From assembly GCA_964632505.1 (NCBI GenBank), contig CAZWCE010000029.1:1-34692 (forward strand): 34,692 nt of DNA. The letters are read 5' to 3'. The notes below the pieces were generated by a model, which was not told where the DNA came from, did not search any database, and saw nothing but the letters and a program-made list of their open reading frames with translations. Made by a program: the position numbers and the translations under genes. Below are positions 26,301 through 34,570 of this stretch, piece after piece (within the stretch, counting starts at the first letter, position 1; the number at the start of each line of letters is the position of its first letter). The stretch comes from CAZWCE01 sp964632505 (lineage in GTDB: Bacteria; Planctomycetota; Planctomycetia; Pirellulales; Thermoguttaceae).

Positions 26301-26620
26301 ACGCCGTGGCGATCGAGGTCCATCGCCAAATTGAGGCCGGTCTGCCCGCCGAGAGTCGGCAAGAGCGCGTCGGGGCGTTCCTTCGCGATCACCTTCTCAA
26401 CCGTCTCCCAGTGGAGCGGTTCGATGTAGGTGCGGTCGGCCATCTCGGGATCGGTCATGATCGTGGCCGGATTCGAATTCACCAGCACCACTTCATAGCC
26501 TTCTTCCCGGAGCGCCTTGCAGGCCTGCGTTCCCGAGTAATCGAATTCGCACGCCTGGCCGATGATGATGGGGCCGGAACCGATAATGAGAATTTTGTGA
26601 AGGTCTTCGCGACGGGGCAT
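23357..26620 (-). CDS. carB: Carbamoyl-phosphate synthase large subunit
   Basis: CarB makes carbamoyl phosphate from ammonia, bicarbonate and two ATP for arginine and pyrimidine synthesis. From the ATG at 26620 it has 1087 residues, the usual length. An upstream in-frame ATG at 26632 is possible. Both duplicated synthetase halves are present: the first starts GSGPIIIGQACEFDYSGTQA, the second GGGPNRIGQGIEFDYCC, each followed by VNSNP(A/E)T and an ATP-grasp domain. The C-terminus is the MGS-like allosteric domain (FISMDDRAKSG, then ATGGTAKV, and LILNTPSGKGARTDEGRIRAAA), where UMP or ornithine bind in other bacteria. carA is not next to it. It is convergent with the DUF6786-like gene. Confidence 0.97.
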   Translation of the reverse strand: MPRREDLHKILIIGSGPIIIGQACEFDYSGTQACKALREEGYEVVLVNSNPATIMTDPEMADRTYIEPLHWETVEKVIAKERPDALLPTLGGQTGLNLAMDLDRHGVLDKYDVEMIGANARVIAKAEEREQFKAAMQRIGLEICKGETVRTLDEAHQKIEEIGLPCVVRPSFTMGGTGSSVAYNREEFDELVRRGLSESPVSEVLLEESVHGWKEFEMEVMRDVDDNVVIICSIENFDPMGVHTGDSITVAPAQTLTDKEYQRMRDASLAVIREIGVETGGSNIQFAIEPDTGRMIVIEMNPRVSRSSALASKATGFPIAKIAAKLAVGYRLHELANDITRETRACFEPTIDYVVTKIPRFAFEKFLDADDELTTQMKSVGETMAIGRTFRESFQKALRGLEVGSFGFGCDGKDFWGTRKQPSADDIRAKISRPHAWRPWYLRYAIKEGFPLEEIYDLTGIDPWFLENLFDLVRTEEAVAAAGSLTQLDDALMLRAKRDGFSDRQLANLLQSSEMTVREDRKKRGIVATFKAVDTCAAEFEAYTPYYYSTYEKEDELPPKGEKKRIMILGGGPNRIGQGIEFDYCCCHASFALKELGIESIMVNSNPETVSTDYDTSDILFFEPLTHEDVLNICDRIQPDGLIVQFGGQTPLNLARGLENAGVPIIGTSVDTIDEAEDRELFAQLLQKVDLRQPANAIAKNLVQSQKLAEQVGFPVLVRPSFVLGGRAMEICYDQRQFDRFVMEAFVVAEGRPVLIDRFLEDAIEVDVDAIGDGHDVVVAGVMEHIEEAGVHSGDSACAIPPYSLPGVVVEEIKQATRSLARELQVKGLMNIQFAVKEEDGRPNIYVIEVNPRASRTVPFVSKAVGLPLAKIGAKVMAGVSLREQGVLDDPVPAHVSVKEAVFPFAKFSGVDTILGPEMKSTGEVMGVSERFSIAFAKSQLAAGNQLPRRGKVFISMDDRAKSGVPAMAKRLEKLGYEILATGGTAKVIREAGVKVTRLKKLKEGHPNVLDNMLNGDLQLILNTPSGKGARTDEGRIRAAAVTHNVPYLTTLQAAEAATVAMEAMHQEAFSVESVQDRFPHLVRDRE

Positions 26621-27575
26621 GTTTCCATCCATCCTGTCTTCGAGTGCACAGCGCAAAAAAAACGACCCAAGCATCACCCCGGGTTCGTCCAAGAAAAATC
26701 CCATCTGTCGGCAACTTCCTTGCCGGATGATCTCCTCCCTGAAAGGCGACTAAAATACGGATATTCAGATCCGTCCGACCGTTCGACGTGAATACCGATC
26801 GCAACGAAGAACGAAGGGAGTGCAATAGTCACGGAGGACGATGGGGTGCAAATTGAGCCTATGATACCGCAAATTTACTTTCGGCTAAAGGGGGCGATGA
26901 GCGAAAAGAAGCAAAAAAGGAGAAGATTGGGCCGATTCGCTCGAACCGACCGTTGGGAGGCCCATTGGGGTTCATTCGGAAGAGGTTTCGGTCCCCCTTC
27001 CTCTAGACCGATTCCTCCTCCCCGAAGCATCATCGAAGAGATAGACCTTCCGAGAAGGCGAACTTGGAATACACACAGCGACGGGGTTTGTATGCATATA
27101 AACATGTATGTACGTATTTACATGTTATTGCCACGCCCAACCAATTGGAATCTTCGCCTCACCCAAAGGGGGTCGCCCATAGGTCGGGAAAGGAGCGGAT
27201 CGGCACCCAACCCCCGGAAAGTGCCTATATTTCCAGTCTTTTTCTAATTACATTATTGTCAGCCCAAGCTGAAGACACCCCCCTTCCATGGCCGGGTCCG
27301 CCCGGAGACCAAAGGGAGTATTCCTGTGCAAAGAAAAGAAAAAAGGATCAAAAGATCCGGAAAGTCTTTTCTTTTTCATTGACCTTGAATGAGAATTGTG
27401 TTAGCTTAAACGCCAAGATGGAACGTGACGACCTGCATGGTCAACGGCCAGGGATGGCCGTTATCTACTTTCCCCATTCTCGGGAACTTTTCTCTTCCTT
27501 TCCTTCTTGCTCCTAATCTCGGCGCTCATGCCTCTTCTCGCTCCGGCTTTCTTTCCATCGGAAATCGCCGCGCGC
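26621..27575. other. Gene-free stretch upstream of carB
   Basis: About 950 bases without a credible gene. Frames on both strands are low in hydrophobic patterning and lack ribosome sites. It must hold the carB promoter near its left end, but no good box pair was recognised. An inverted repeat lies at 27101-27126. A short GGATC/GATCC hairpin with AAAA loop, flanked by A- and T-rich runs, lies near 27325-27375 and may be a weak second terminator on the minus strand. No tRNA-like element was found. Confidence 0.5.
27101..27126. repeat. Perfect AT-rich inverted repeat (operator-like)
   Basis: AACATGTA and TACATGTT are perfect 8-base arms around a 10-base centre. The site is in AT-rich DNA far from any gene start (about 480 bases upstream of the carB start on its strand). 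Confidence 0.5.
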
Positions 27576-27610
27576 AGAAAAAAAGGCCCCCGACTTGATT
27601 CCGGAAGCCT
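27576..27610 (-). terminator. Intrinsic terminator after the PEP-CTERM gene
   Basis: Read on the minus strand, GGCTTCCG pairs with CGGGGGCC (8 bp, two G-U pairs, 9-base loop) and seven Ts follow (complement of 27578-27584). It lies about 35 bases after the stop at 27644. Confidence 0.75.
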
Positions 27611-27643
27611 CGAATGCATCTCGATGAGGAAAGCCCGAAAACC

Positions 27644-28384
27644 TCATAGGGCGTGTCGGCGTCGACGGCCTACCATCCATACCGAACAGATCCCCACGCC
27701 AAAAAACGTCCAGAGGATCAACGTTCCCGGCTCGGGGGCTCCGGTATGGGAGACCGCCAACTTCAGGCTGCCTTCCCCTCCGGTGCCGACGTTCTGCATT
27801 CGTACGAGCGAGTCGACGTTGTGGAGGATTCCGGTCAAGTCCGTCTCTTCCGAAAAAGAGAGATTGAGGATCGCTTCGGTGAAGTAATAGGGATCCTTCC
27901 CCGCCAGATCGGCTTCGGAGTCGGCGAGCACCGCCGGGTTGTAGAGCCAGTTTTTCCGAGGTCCGATCTTCTCGGCTTCGAAGAGGAAATCAAAAGGGCC
28001 CTCTCCCTGCAACCTCGAACCGGGAGCTTTTTGGCTCCATTCGTATCCGCCGGTGAACGAGTAAGGACTTGAATCGCCGTTATTGTCGACGATTTGGGCC
28101 TCAAGTTGCCATGAATCGAGCATCGCGGCGATCGGTTTTTGGAGAGTGAACCCAAACCAACTGATCCCGGGGGCATTGCTTGAATGTCCGTCCGTGGTCA
28201 GAATCGGAGAGGTGTTTTTCAAGGAGACCGTCAACCCGTTGTCAACGGTTTGCAGCCCCATCACCGCCGAACCGGATCCTTGATCGCTATCACCGAAGAA
28301 ATGCAGGGTAATCGCATCGGCCCAAGCATTGCCGGTCATGAAACCAAGCAACATCAAAGCAGCCGCAAAAAGGATGTTCTTCAT
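27644..28384 (-). CDS. PEP-CTERM sorting-domain protein
   Basis: A 246-residue exported protein from the ATG at 28384, 10 bases after AAAGGG; longer in-frame forms have no support. The signal peptide is residues 1-22 (ends AWA|DA). The C-terminus is a full PEP-CTERM signal: PEPG (217-220), a hydrophobic helix (LILWTFFGVGICSVWMV) and a basic end (GRRRRHAL). In bacteria with an exosortase, this tail is cut and the protein is released to or fixed at the surface, often with exopolysaccharide. The central part (about 23-210) is rich in Gly, Ser and aromatic residues and looks like a beta-sandwich; no family was recognised. It has its own promoter and terminator. No exosortase gene is in the window. 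Confidence 0.85.
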   Translation of the reverse strand: MKNILFAAALMLLGFMTGNAWADAITLHFFGDSDQGSGSAVMGLQTVDNGLTVSLKNTSPILTTDGHSSNAPGISWFGFTLQKPIAAMLDSWQLEAQIVDNNGDSSPYSFTGGYEWSQKAPGSRLQGEGPFDFLFEAEKIGPRKNWLYNPAVLADSEADLAGKDPYYFTEAILNLSFSEETDLTGILHNVDSLVRMQNVGTGGEGSLKLAVSHTGAPEPGTLILWTFFGVGICSVWMVGRRRRHAL

Positions 28385-28454
28385 ATTATCATTGCCCTTT
28401 CGTAAAACAATCAACCAAAGGCACCAAGGCTCTATCTTCCCCCACCTTGCCATT

Positions 28455-28482
28455 ATTATAAAGGATAGCTCACTGGCCCCAA
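28455..28482 (-). promoter_or_regulatory. Promoter of the PEP-CTERM gene
   Basis: A consensus TATAAT (28460-28455 on the minus strand) has a weak -35 (TTGGGG, 28482-28477) at 16 bases. The implied leader is about 65 bases. Confidence 0.5.
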
Positions 28483-28682
28483 CGTTTTTTACAGAAAAAA
28501 TTGATAATTTTCTTTTCGCAGTGCTTCCCCCAAATCCAAGGAACGAATCATCCCGATGATGCGACGCCATCTCCAGCGATTGTTCCATCGCACCGGAGAG
28601 GGGCCCCTGAGACATAACCTACTGTAGGCAAAGGACTTACTTTCCGTACACGATCACCTGATTCAAGTGCAACGTCCCTCGT

Positions 28683-28820
28683 CGGGGGAGTCCGATTCTT
28701 CCCCTGGTAGGTGCAACCATAGTAGAAGATGAGTTTGTACTGTTTTGTACGGATCCCCACATGCGCAGGATTCCAATGATGGGCCATGTGCATCCAGTAG
28801 CGATCGTGTTCGAGTTTCAT
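28683..28820 (-). pseudogene. C-terminal fragment of a sulfatase
   Basis: In the minus frame from an ATG at 28820 (with AAAGGGG upstream), residues 6-46 read like the conserved C-terminal part of planctomycete N-sulfoglucosamine-sulfohydrolase-type sulfatases. The key pieces are RYWMHMAHH, NPAHVGIRTKQYKLI and FYYGCTYQGK, ending in RTPP. In intact enzymes this is followed by a WELYDL-type segment; here the frame turns into noise after Pro46. The catalytic N-terminal domain (CxPxR) is missing. It is thus a relic about 40 residues long. A neighbouring frame downstream ends in a neat GTLHLNQVIVYGK before a stop at 28637; it may be the tail of a second gene joined by deletion. Confidence 0.6.
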
Positions 28821-28872
28821 GTCGCCCCTTTCGTTCTGTTATTTCCAAGGACGCGGCATGTTCCGTCCGAGG

Positions 28873-31800
28873 TCATTCGCTCGGGGCAGCCTCCCGATAG
28901 CCGTTTTCGGTTTTCTTGGCGATCTGTTTTTCCAGGTGCTTTTGCGCTGCTTCGGCGCTTTCGAACGTTTTCGTTCGCTGCTGTCCCTTGCCGCCGACGC
29001 GGCCGTATCGCACCGTCACCTCCTTGCCGTCGAGCGTGATCTCCCAGAAACGACCGGCGGCTCCCTCCGCGTTCTCGAAGTAGCGGGTGGTGGTCTCCTC
29101 GGAGAGTGCCCGGTCGGTGGGGCGTTTTTTCCGCTTTCGCTCCGACTTGATTTTCCCGAGAATTTGGATCTGCTCGAGAATGTTGGGGTCCTGGATTTCG
29201 CGATCGCGTGCCAGGAGCAACACTTTGGAGAGCACTTCGGCCGTCTTGGGATCGTCGTCGGCGAACGGCAGGAAGATCCGTCCTCGATGCTGAGAATGGA
29301 CCGGGACGATGAGCATCGCCCCGCCGGGCATTTTATGAACCACCCCGCTGCCGAGATGGACGCTGTACTTGCCGAGATCGCCCTGGATGACGGCGTGGTC
29401 TTTTTTGAACTCGACGTTCTCGATTCCCAGCACCGCGAGGGTTTCGCGCATCAGGTCGGTGCGCATCTCGACGGTCGAGGCACTCGCCTCCGGATCGACC
29501 CCACCTCGGTGCGCCACGCTCACGACCAGGTCGAGGTCGCGCATCACTTCGCTGAAGAGGCGAGACGGTATCTCCTTCAGCGGCACCGGCTTCCACTGAT
29601 CCTTTCGAGTGAACTGGACGCCCTCGAGCGTGAGTCCTTCAATCTCGGCCGGCGTGAAGAACCCTTCGAGAAACTCCAGTCCGGCGGAGTAGCCTTCGTC
29701 GTGAAAGGTCCGGCGGACCCCTTCCTCGGGAACATTCACCCAACCGCGGCTTCCCAGCAACGCCAGCGCCTGGCTCGGGTTCACCTGGTGCCCCGCATAC
29801 CGGAGAGAGATGGTTTTCTGTTTCTTCTCGTCCGAGGTGATTGGGTACAGTTCGCGAAAGATCTGCTTGAACGGCTGGAGGCGTTCCCGGGCGAAGCAGT
29901 CGCGTTGCCACTGGTGCCAACGGCCGCTCTCGAAGAGATCCATCGGATGGGCGATGCGAAGGTGGTCGGTCTTCTTCACCGCGGTGACCTCGCCACGACA
30001 GTCTTCCAGTGCTTTTCCCCCACGCACGGGATACCCCATGTTCCCTTGCCCGACCAGTACCAGCCGGGAGAGCATGGGGCCCAGAATGGCGTGGCCGAGA
30101 AGCTCCCGCAACTCCTCGCCGGTGAAGAGGGTCCCCCGGCACATCATCTGCTCCAGGGTCGGCCGGGTGCGGGAAACCTGTCGTTTCAGGGTGTTCCGCC
30201 GCTCTCGCAACTCTTTGAATGCCTTGTTTTTCTTGAGGATCGCGGGCACCGATTTGAGCACCTTCCCGGCACGTTCGATGGTGAAGTCGATCCCGCCGCT
30301 CTCTTCGATCGAGAGGGTCGCGGTGACATCGTCGACGTTCAGCGTGAGCGGACCGTCGGCCAAATCGGCCACCGCGTGGGACTCCATCGCCCATTGCAGA
30401 CGGATCGGGTCGGCGTAGCCGGCGGTCCGGGCGAGGTTCTCCTGCCCGATGGTCGCCGCCCTTTTTTCACTCGCCTGACGCTGGGAACCGAACTGCCGAC
30501 TCTGCCGCACAAACTCCTGCATGAGTTGATAACGGCTCAGGAGATCCTTCTCGCGCGATTTGCCGCGAGTCAGGGGGAGCAATCCTAAAGCGCGAACGGC
30601 ATCTTGGTTGCGTTTCTCGTTGATGCGTTTGACCAACTCGGTCTTCTTTTCGCGCCCCAGAAGGGCCGAAGCGAAGAGTTCCGCCCTTTTGTGCCCTCCT
30701 CCCCCGGCGGCATACTTGGCCGACTTGAGCAAGGTTTCCCACCGTTTCTTTTTCAGTTTGGCATACACCCGATGGAACCACTCGACGTCGACGGCCCCAT
30801 CGAGCAGGTCCTGACTCGAAAGCGGGGTCCGCTCGGCGACCGATGCCTCCCAGGACTCGCGAATCTCGTTGTCGATCGACCAACCGGCATCCTTCGTGTG
30901 GGCGTGGATCCACCAAATACCGTCTTCGAGCCCTTCGCAGCCGATCGCATGCTCGACAAAACGGGACCACTGGGGCGCGTAGACCGCCAGATCGAGCAAA
31001 CGTTGTTCCGATATTTTGGCGGAGATCGCTTTTTTCTTGAAATCGGTCGGTGTATCTTTCTTGGTCGGAAGGCAGATGCGAAGGAGGTGGCTGAAGACGG
31101 TGTTCCGGTTCTCAACGCCATCGTAGCTGTACCCTCGAACCAGCGTTCCCTTTCCCAGGGCGGTGAGGATGTGCAAGACGTTGTCGGTCCCCCAGACGGA
31201 TCGCAAACCGTTGGCCGCCCTTGTCGCGGCGGTAGGCAGCTCTCCCCGTACGAGTTCGATCTCGAGGATCCGGTCCCGCACACGATCGACCAGCGGCCAG
31301 GGCCACCGATCCTCGGCATACTTCTTCGGCTTTCGTGGAGTGGTCAATTCTCTCAGGGAATCGAATGCCCTGCCTCTCCACCAGTCGGAGGTGACGCCCC
31401 GCGGCCCGAGCAGATGGTCGATCGCATCATCGTCGGTCGCCGCCCCGGCGCGATAGGCCTTGGCCACGACCGAAAAATCCGGTCGCTGGCGCGGTAGGGT
31501 GAGGCCTTCTTTCTTCTTTCCCATGTAGGTAAGCTCTTTCACCTCCGGCTCGTCGATCCACCGGCAGAGCTTCCAGTAGGCGATCGTTTGCCGCGAGGTG
31601 CGCTCGATCCGGCAGACCGTTTCAAAATGCTCCAGCATCGCAAACCACCGCATGTATGGGGAGTCGTTCCAACGCCACCGGAGATTGCCTTCAGCCATAT
31701 ATCGCTGTTTCCAGATAGATCCCAGCTCTTTCTCGGGAACCATCGCCAGGGCCGTTTCCGCTGCTTGGAGAAGGAAATCATAGCCCTTTGGGGGTGAATC

Positions 31801-34128
31801 CATCCACATGAGCCATTGAAGGAGAATGATAACAAGCCTTTTATAGCGAAGCTTTTCGGTATCGAATTTTCCGAATAGTTCTTGCTTGCGAATCGCTGCT
31901 TTACTCCCGCTCATGCCTTCCCGCAGGAGGATCGCCAAAGCGCGAATCAGCTCGAAGCCGTCGGGGTCGCGCAACTTTTTCGGTCGCTCCCGGCACCATT
32001 TCTCCCAGACCTCCACCAGTGGAAGTTGTTTCTTTCCCTGTTCGAGCGATTCGGCTCGATTCGGATGTGGAAAGCCCCACTGGATATTTCCCAGAAGTTG
32101 AGCTTCCCCACCAAAATAGCCGTTCTTCAGTTCCACCGGTGTTTCCCGATAGGCGTGGATGAGATCGTCGAGCGATTGCAAGCACGCCTCGGCCGCCGGG
32201 GTGACGAACTTGATCTTGTGCTTGCGCGGCCGCTCGGGCTTCGTGCGGTTGGAATGATCGCAGAGGCCCAGGGCATCGTCGAGGGTGGGGATCTCCTCCT
32301 TTTTCGCGAGGACGGCATCGAGCAGCGTTTCTTCGTCGCTGGTGACGCGCTTCTGCGACTCGCGATGCGCTCGGCCGATTTTCCGGCATTGTTCGACCGA
32401 ACGATCCTCTTCGGTCATCAGTCGTAAGATTTCGAGACCGGCGGTCCGTTGGGGAGCGGGTCCCCGGAGCAATCGTTCGGCGGAAGCCAACGCCTCTTGG
32501 TCCTTCCGTTTCGCCAACAGCTTGATCACCCCCCGACGCAGATCGGCCGACTTCCGCTTGAGCAATTTCTCCAGGTCCAGCACTTCGTGCTCTTCCACTC
32601 GGCACTTCTCGATGCCTTTCAGTGCCGCTTCGCGGACCATCGTGGCCGGGTCGCCCACCATGGCGAAAAGCGTCCTTCGCGTTTCCGCGTCCCACTTCTT
32701 CTCTTGGGCCATCGCCCCGATGACGGCGGAACGTCCCCAGGTGTCGAGATACTGCAAATAGGGAATCATGCGTGAAGGCGGCCGCTTGCCGCGATTCGCC
32801 CAAAGCGCGTCGACCACCTCTTCGCGCCCGGCGGTCAGTTTCCACCAAGGCCAGACGAGCGCTTCGAGCGATTCCATCTTCTTCGGGAAACGATCGACCA
32901 CCGCCTCGAGCCGCTCGAAAAGATCCTCCGGTCGACGTGTCTGATTTCTCTTGAGCTCTTTCACATCGTAGTAATTTTCGTAGGATCCCATCTGGCAGAC
33001 CGCGAGCATGACCATGCGGAGATCCTCATCTTCCAAAAGGGAGAGGATCGGCAGCACCGAATCGAGCAAACCGATCTGTCGGAGAAGATGATAGCCCACG
33101 AAGCGATGTTCGACGTTGGGGTGTTCGAACATTTTCTTCGCCACCGGCATCGCCGCTTCGACATCGTCGAAGGCGAGCGTCCACATCGCGTAATAGGCTG
33201 CCTCGGCGTCGTCTCCTTCGATCGCCGCCCGACGCGCTGCTTCATCATCGAAGAAGGTGAGCAACTGCTCCAGCGTCTTCTTCACCACGCCGGTACTGAC
33301 CGCATCCCACTGGAGCCCGAGCCAGACATCGACCGCCCGAACCGTCGCACTGAAGCGGATGAGGTTCTCGTCGAGGATCAATCGGAGCATCCGCCGGAAC
33401 GCTTCGGGATGGGCCTCGTCGATCGATTCCAGAATCGCTTGCCGCAATCCCTCTTGCCGCTGCGCCGCCAGGAGCATCTTCTCGACGAACTCCCACGCTT
33501 CCGGTTTCGAGCAACTCAAGAGCGCCGTGGTCACGTGCCGCCCCATCTTGCCGATCTCGTGCTGGCCTCCGGCGGAATCGCAGAGGATTTCGAAGACTGC
33601 TTCCCCCTCCGGGCCTCCCTGGTCGATCGCCGCGGCGAACAGGACTCCCAACGGAACGGCCGGCGGGGCATAATCTCCCAAGTACGGCCCCCAGGCCGCC
33701 AGCCAGCGGATGTCTTCCTCGTAGCCGGTGGTATCGTCGATGAGCGTACACAACCATCGGATGCGCCGGTTCTGACTCGCCTCGGGATAGTTCGGCGCGC
33801 GAAAGGGCTTGCGCGACCAATCCATCTGATAGGGCATTCTCTCGAGCAGTTTCCAGCCGGCCATCAGGGGGGACGCAAGCTCCGGAACGATCGCCTGGAG
33901 CACTTTCTCTTGGTCGGAGAAGGACAGGTCGGCGAACCGCTCCGCCGCCTTCTCGATTCTCGACCATGCATGACGGACCGACTTGCCGTCCTCTTGATGC
34001 CCCGCCAGTCCGAAGCCGATCGGTCGCAGTTTTTCCGGCAATGATTTCGCCCGATCGCGACGTCGCCGGGCACCGTCTTCCTTAAAAAAATCCTTGAGTC
34101 GTACCGAGGCCACTTCAGAACTGAGCAT
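28873..34128 (-). CDS. Giant HEAT-like / DUF4132 / WGR-domain protein
   Basis: A 1751-residue cytoplasmic protein without signal peptide or membrane helices. The N-terminal part (about 150-620) is helical with HEAT-like units (VREAALKGIEKC, LRRGVIKLLAKRKDQEAL). The central and C-terminal part includes the DUF4132 region (ARTAGYADPIRLQW near 1231-1243, then a long domain to about 1600). The last 70 residues are a WGR domain (about 1681-1745): ARFWE-like GRFWEITL, then VTVRYGRVGGKGQQ with the GR core, then KTF and EAAQKHLEKQIAKK. WGR domains are nucleic-acid-linked in PARPs. As I recall, E. coli YehI (old name MolR) is a smaller relative, next to a MoxR-type ATPase and a VWA protein. The start lies 4 bases after the stop of the small upstream gene, whose end supplies the GGGAGGA ribosome site, so the two are coupled. 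Confidence 0.82.
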   Translation of the reverse strand: MLSSEVASVRLKDFFKEDGARRRRDRAKSLPEKLRPIGFGLAGHQEDGKSVRHAWSRIEKAAERFADLSFSDQEKVLQAIVPELASPLMAGWKLLERMPYQMDWSRKPFRAPNYPEASQNRRIRWLCTLIDDTTGYEEDIRWLAAWGPYLGDYAPPAVPLGVLFAAAIDQGGPEGEAVFEILCDSAGGQHEIGKMGRHVTTALLSCSKPEAWEFVEKMLLAAQRQEGLRQAILESIDEAHPEAFRRMLRLILDENLIRFSATVRAVDVWLGLQWDAVSTGVVKKTLEQLLTFFDDEAARRAAIEGDDAEAAYYAMWTLAFDDVEAAMPVAKKMFEHPNVEHRFVGYHLLRQIGLLDSVLPILSLLEDEDLRMVMLAVCQMGSYENYYDVKELKRNQTRRPEDLFERLEAVVDRFPKKMESLEALVWPWWKLTAGREEVVDALWANRGKRPPSRMIPYLQYLDTWGRSAVIGAMAQEKKWDAETRRTLFAMVGDPATMVREAALKGIEKCRVEEHEVLDLEKLLKRKSADLRRGVIKLLAKRKDQEALASAERLLRGPAPQRTAGLEILRLMTEEDRSVEQCRKIGRAHRESQKRVTSDEETLLDAVLAKKEEIPTLDDALGLCDHSNRTKPERPRKHKIKFVTPAAEACLQSLDDLIHAYRETPVELKNGYFGGEAQLLGNIQWGFPHPNRAESLEQGKKQLPLVEVWEKWCRERPKKLRDPDGFELIRALAILLREGMSGSKAAIRKQELFGKFDTEKLRYKRLVIILLQWLMWMDSPPKGYDFLLQAAETALAMVPEKELGSIWKQRYMAEGNLRWRWNDSPYMRWFAMLEHFETVCRIERTSRQTIAYWKLCRWIDEPEVKELTYMGKKKEGLTLPRQRPDFSVVAKAYRAGAATDDDAIDHLLGPRGVTSDWWRGRAFDSLRELTTPRKPKKYAEDRWPWPLVDRVRDRILEIELVRGELPTAATRAANGLRSVWGTDNVLHILTALGKGTLVRGYSYDGVENRNTVFSHLLRICLPTKKDTPTDFKKKAISAKISEQRLLDLAVYAPQWSRFVEHAIGCEGLEDGIWWIHAHTKDAGWSIDNEIRESWEASVAERTPLSSQDLLDGAVDVEWFHRVYAKLKKKRWETLLKSAKYAAGGGGHKRAELFASALLGREKKTELVKRINEKRNQDAVRALGLLPLTRGKSREKDLLSRYQLMQEFVRQSRQFGSQRQASEKRAATIGQENLARTAGYADPIRLQWAMESHAVADLADGPLTLNVDDVTATLSIEESGGIDFTIERAGKVLKSVPAILKKNKAFKELRERRNTLKRQVSRTRPTLEQMMCRGTLFTGEELRELLGHAILGPMLSRLVLVGQGNMGYPVRGGKALEDCRGEVTAVKKTDHLRIAHPMDLFESGRWHQWQRDCFARERLQPFKQIFRELYPITSDEKKQKTISLRYAGHQVNPSQALALLGSRGWVNVPEEGVRRTFHDEGYSAGLEFLEGFFTPAEIEGLTLEGVQFTRKDQWKPVPLKEIPSRLFSEVMRDLDLVVSVAHRGGVDPEASASTVEMRTDLMRETLAVLGIENVEFKKDHAVIQGDLGKYSVHLGSGVVHKMPGGAMLIVPVHSQHRGRIFLPFADDDPKTAEVLSKVLLLARDREIQDPNILEQIQILGKIKSERKRKKRPTDRALSEETTTRYFENAEGAAGRFWEITLDGKEVTVRYGRVGGKGQQRTKTFESAEAAQKHLEKQIAKKTENGYREAAPSE

Positions 34129-34132
34129 CGCA

Positions 34133-34570
34133 TCATCCTCCCGCCAACATGATGAGTTTCAGAAACGTGATCCGGCTCTCCGGACGCACGAACACCTCCG
34201 CATCGAGATTTCGGTATTCCCGGTCGTCGATCAGTACCAAATAGAGGCCGTCCTCGAACGCCTGCAGCGCGACGCCGACCGCCTCTTCCTCCTCGACCTT
34301 TTGATCGAGCCGCCGTCCTCCGGAATCGATCTTTCCCCGGGCCGCTCCTTCTTCGATCGCCCGCGCCGAAAGAACCTCGACCATCCGCCGCTTCTCTTGA
34401 CGGTCCTTGAACTCCGCCACCTCACGGCAGACGATTCGCGTGATCAAATCCCGGAGCGTCAACGGTTCTCCCCCGTCGGCGAATTCCGGAGGAAACGGAA
34501 TGGACCAGTCGTCCAGCAAACGTTTGCGGCGGCCCAATGCCCGGGTCGAGATCGTCAAAGAGTCGCTCAT
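34133..34570 (-). CDS. Small unknown protein coupled to the DUF4132/WGR gene
   Basis: A 145-residue soluble protein from the ATG at 34570 (GGAAAGAGAGAG upstream). The N-terminus is LTISTRALGRRKRLLDDWSIPFPP; a helical charged middle (REVAEFKDRQEKRRMVEVLSARAIEEG) follows; then a beta-rich end (GLYLVLIDDREYRNLDAEVFV, then ITFLKLIMLAGG). No catalytic motif is seen and I cannot name its family. The conserved-looking C-terminus suggests a fixed partner of the WGR protein. It is the first gene of the pair visible; about 120 bases of AT-rich DNA lie between it and the window edge, so it may start the operon. Confidence 0.75.
   Translation of the reverse strand: MSDSLTISTRALGRRKRLLDDWSIPFPPEFADGGEPLTLRDLITRIVCREVAEFKDRQEKRRMVEVLSARAIEEGAARGKIDSGGRRLDQKVEEEEAVGVALQAFEDGLYLVLIDDREYRNLDAEVFVRPESRITFLKLIMLAGG

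Noticed and set aside
23378..26791. Very long open frame (1137 codons) opposite carB
   Set aside because: It is a mirror of carB codon structure, rich in His, Arg and Asp, with no domain; carB itself is certain.
27064..27516. 150-codon plus-strand frame in the gene-free stretch
   Set aside because: Composition is random, there is no ribosome site, and it overlaps hairpins and the AT-rich palindrome.
28819..30588. 589-codon plus-strand frame opposite the WGR/DUF4132 gene
   Set aside because: It is a shadow frame; the minus frame holds the WGR domain and a consistent ribosome site.
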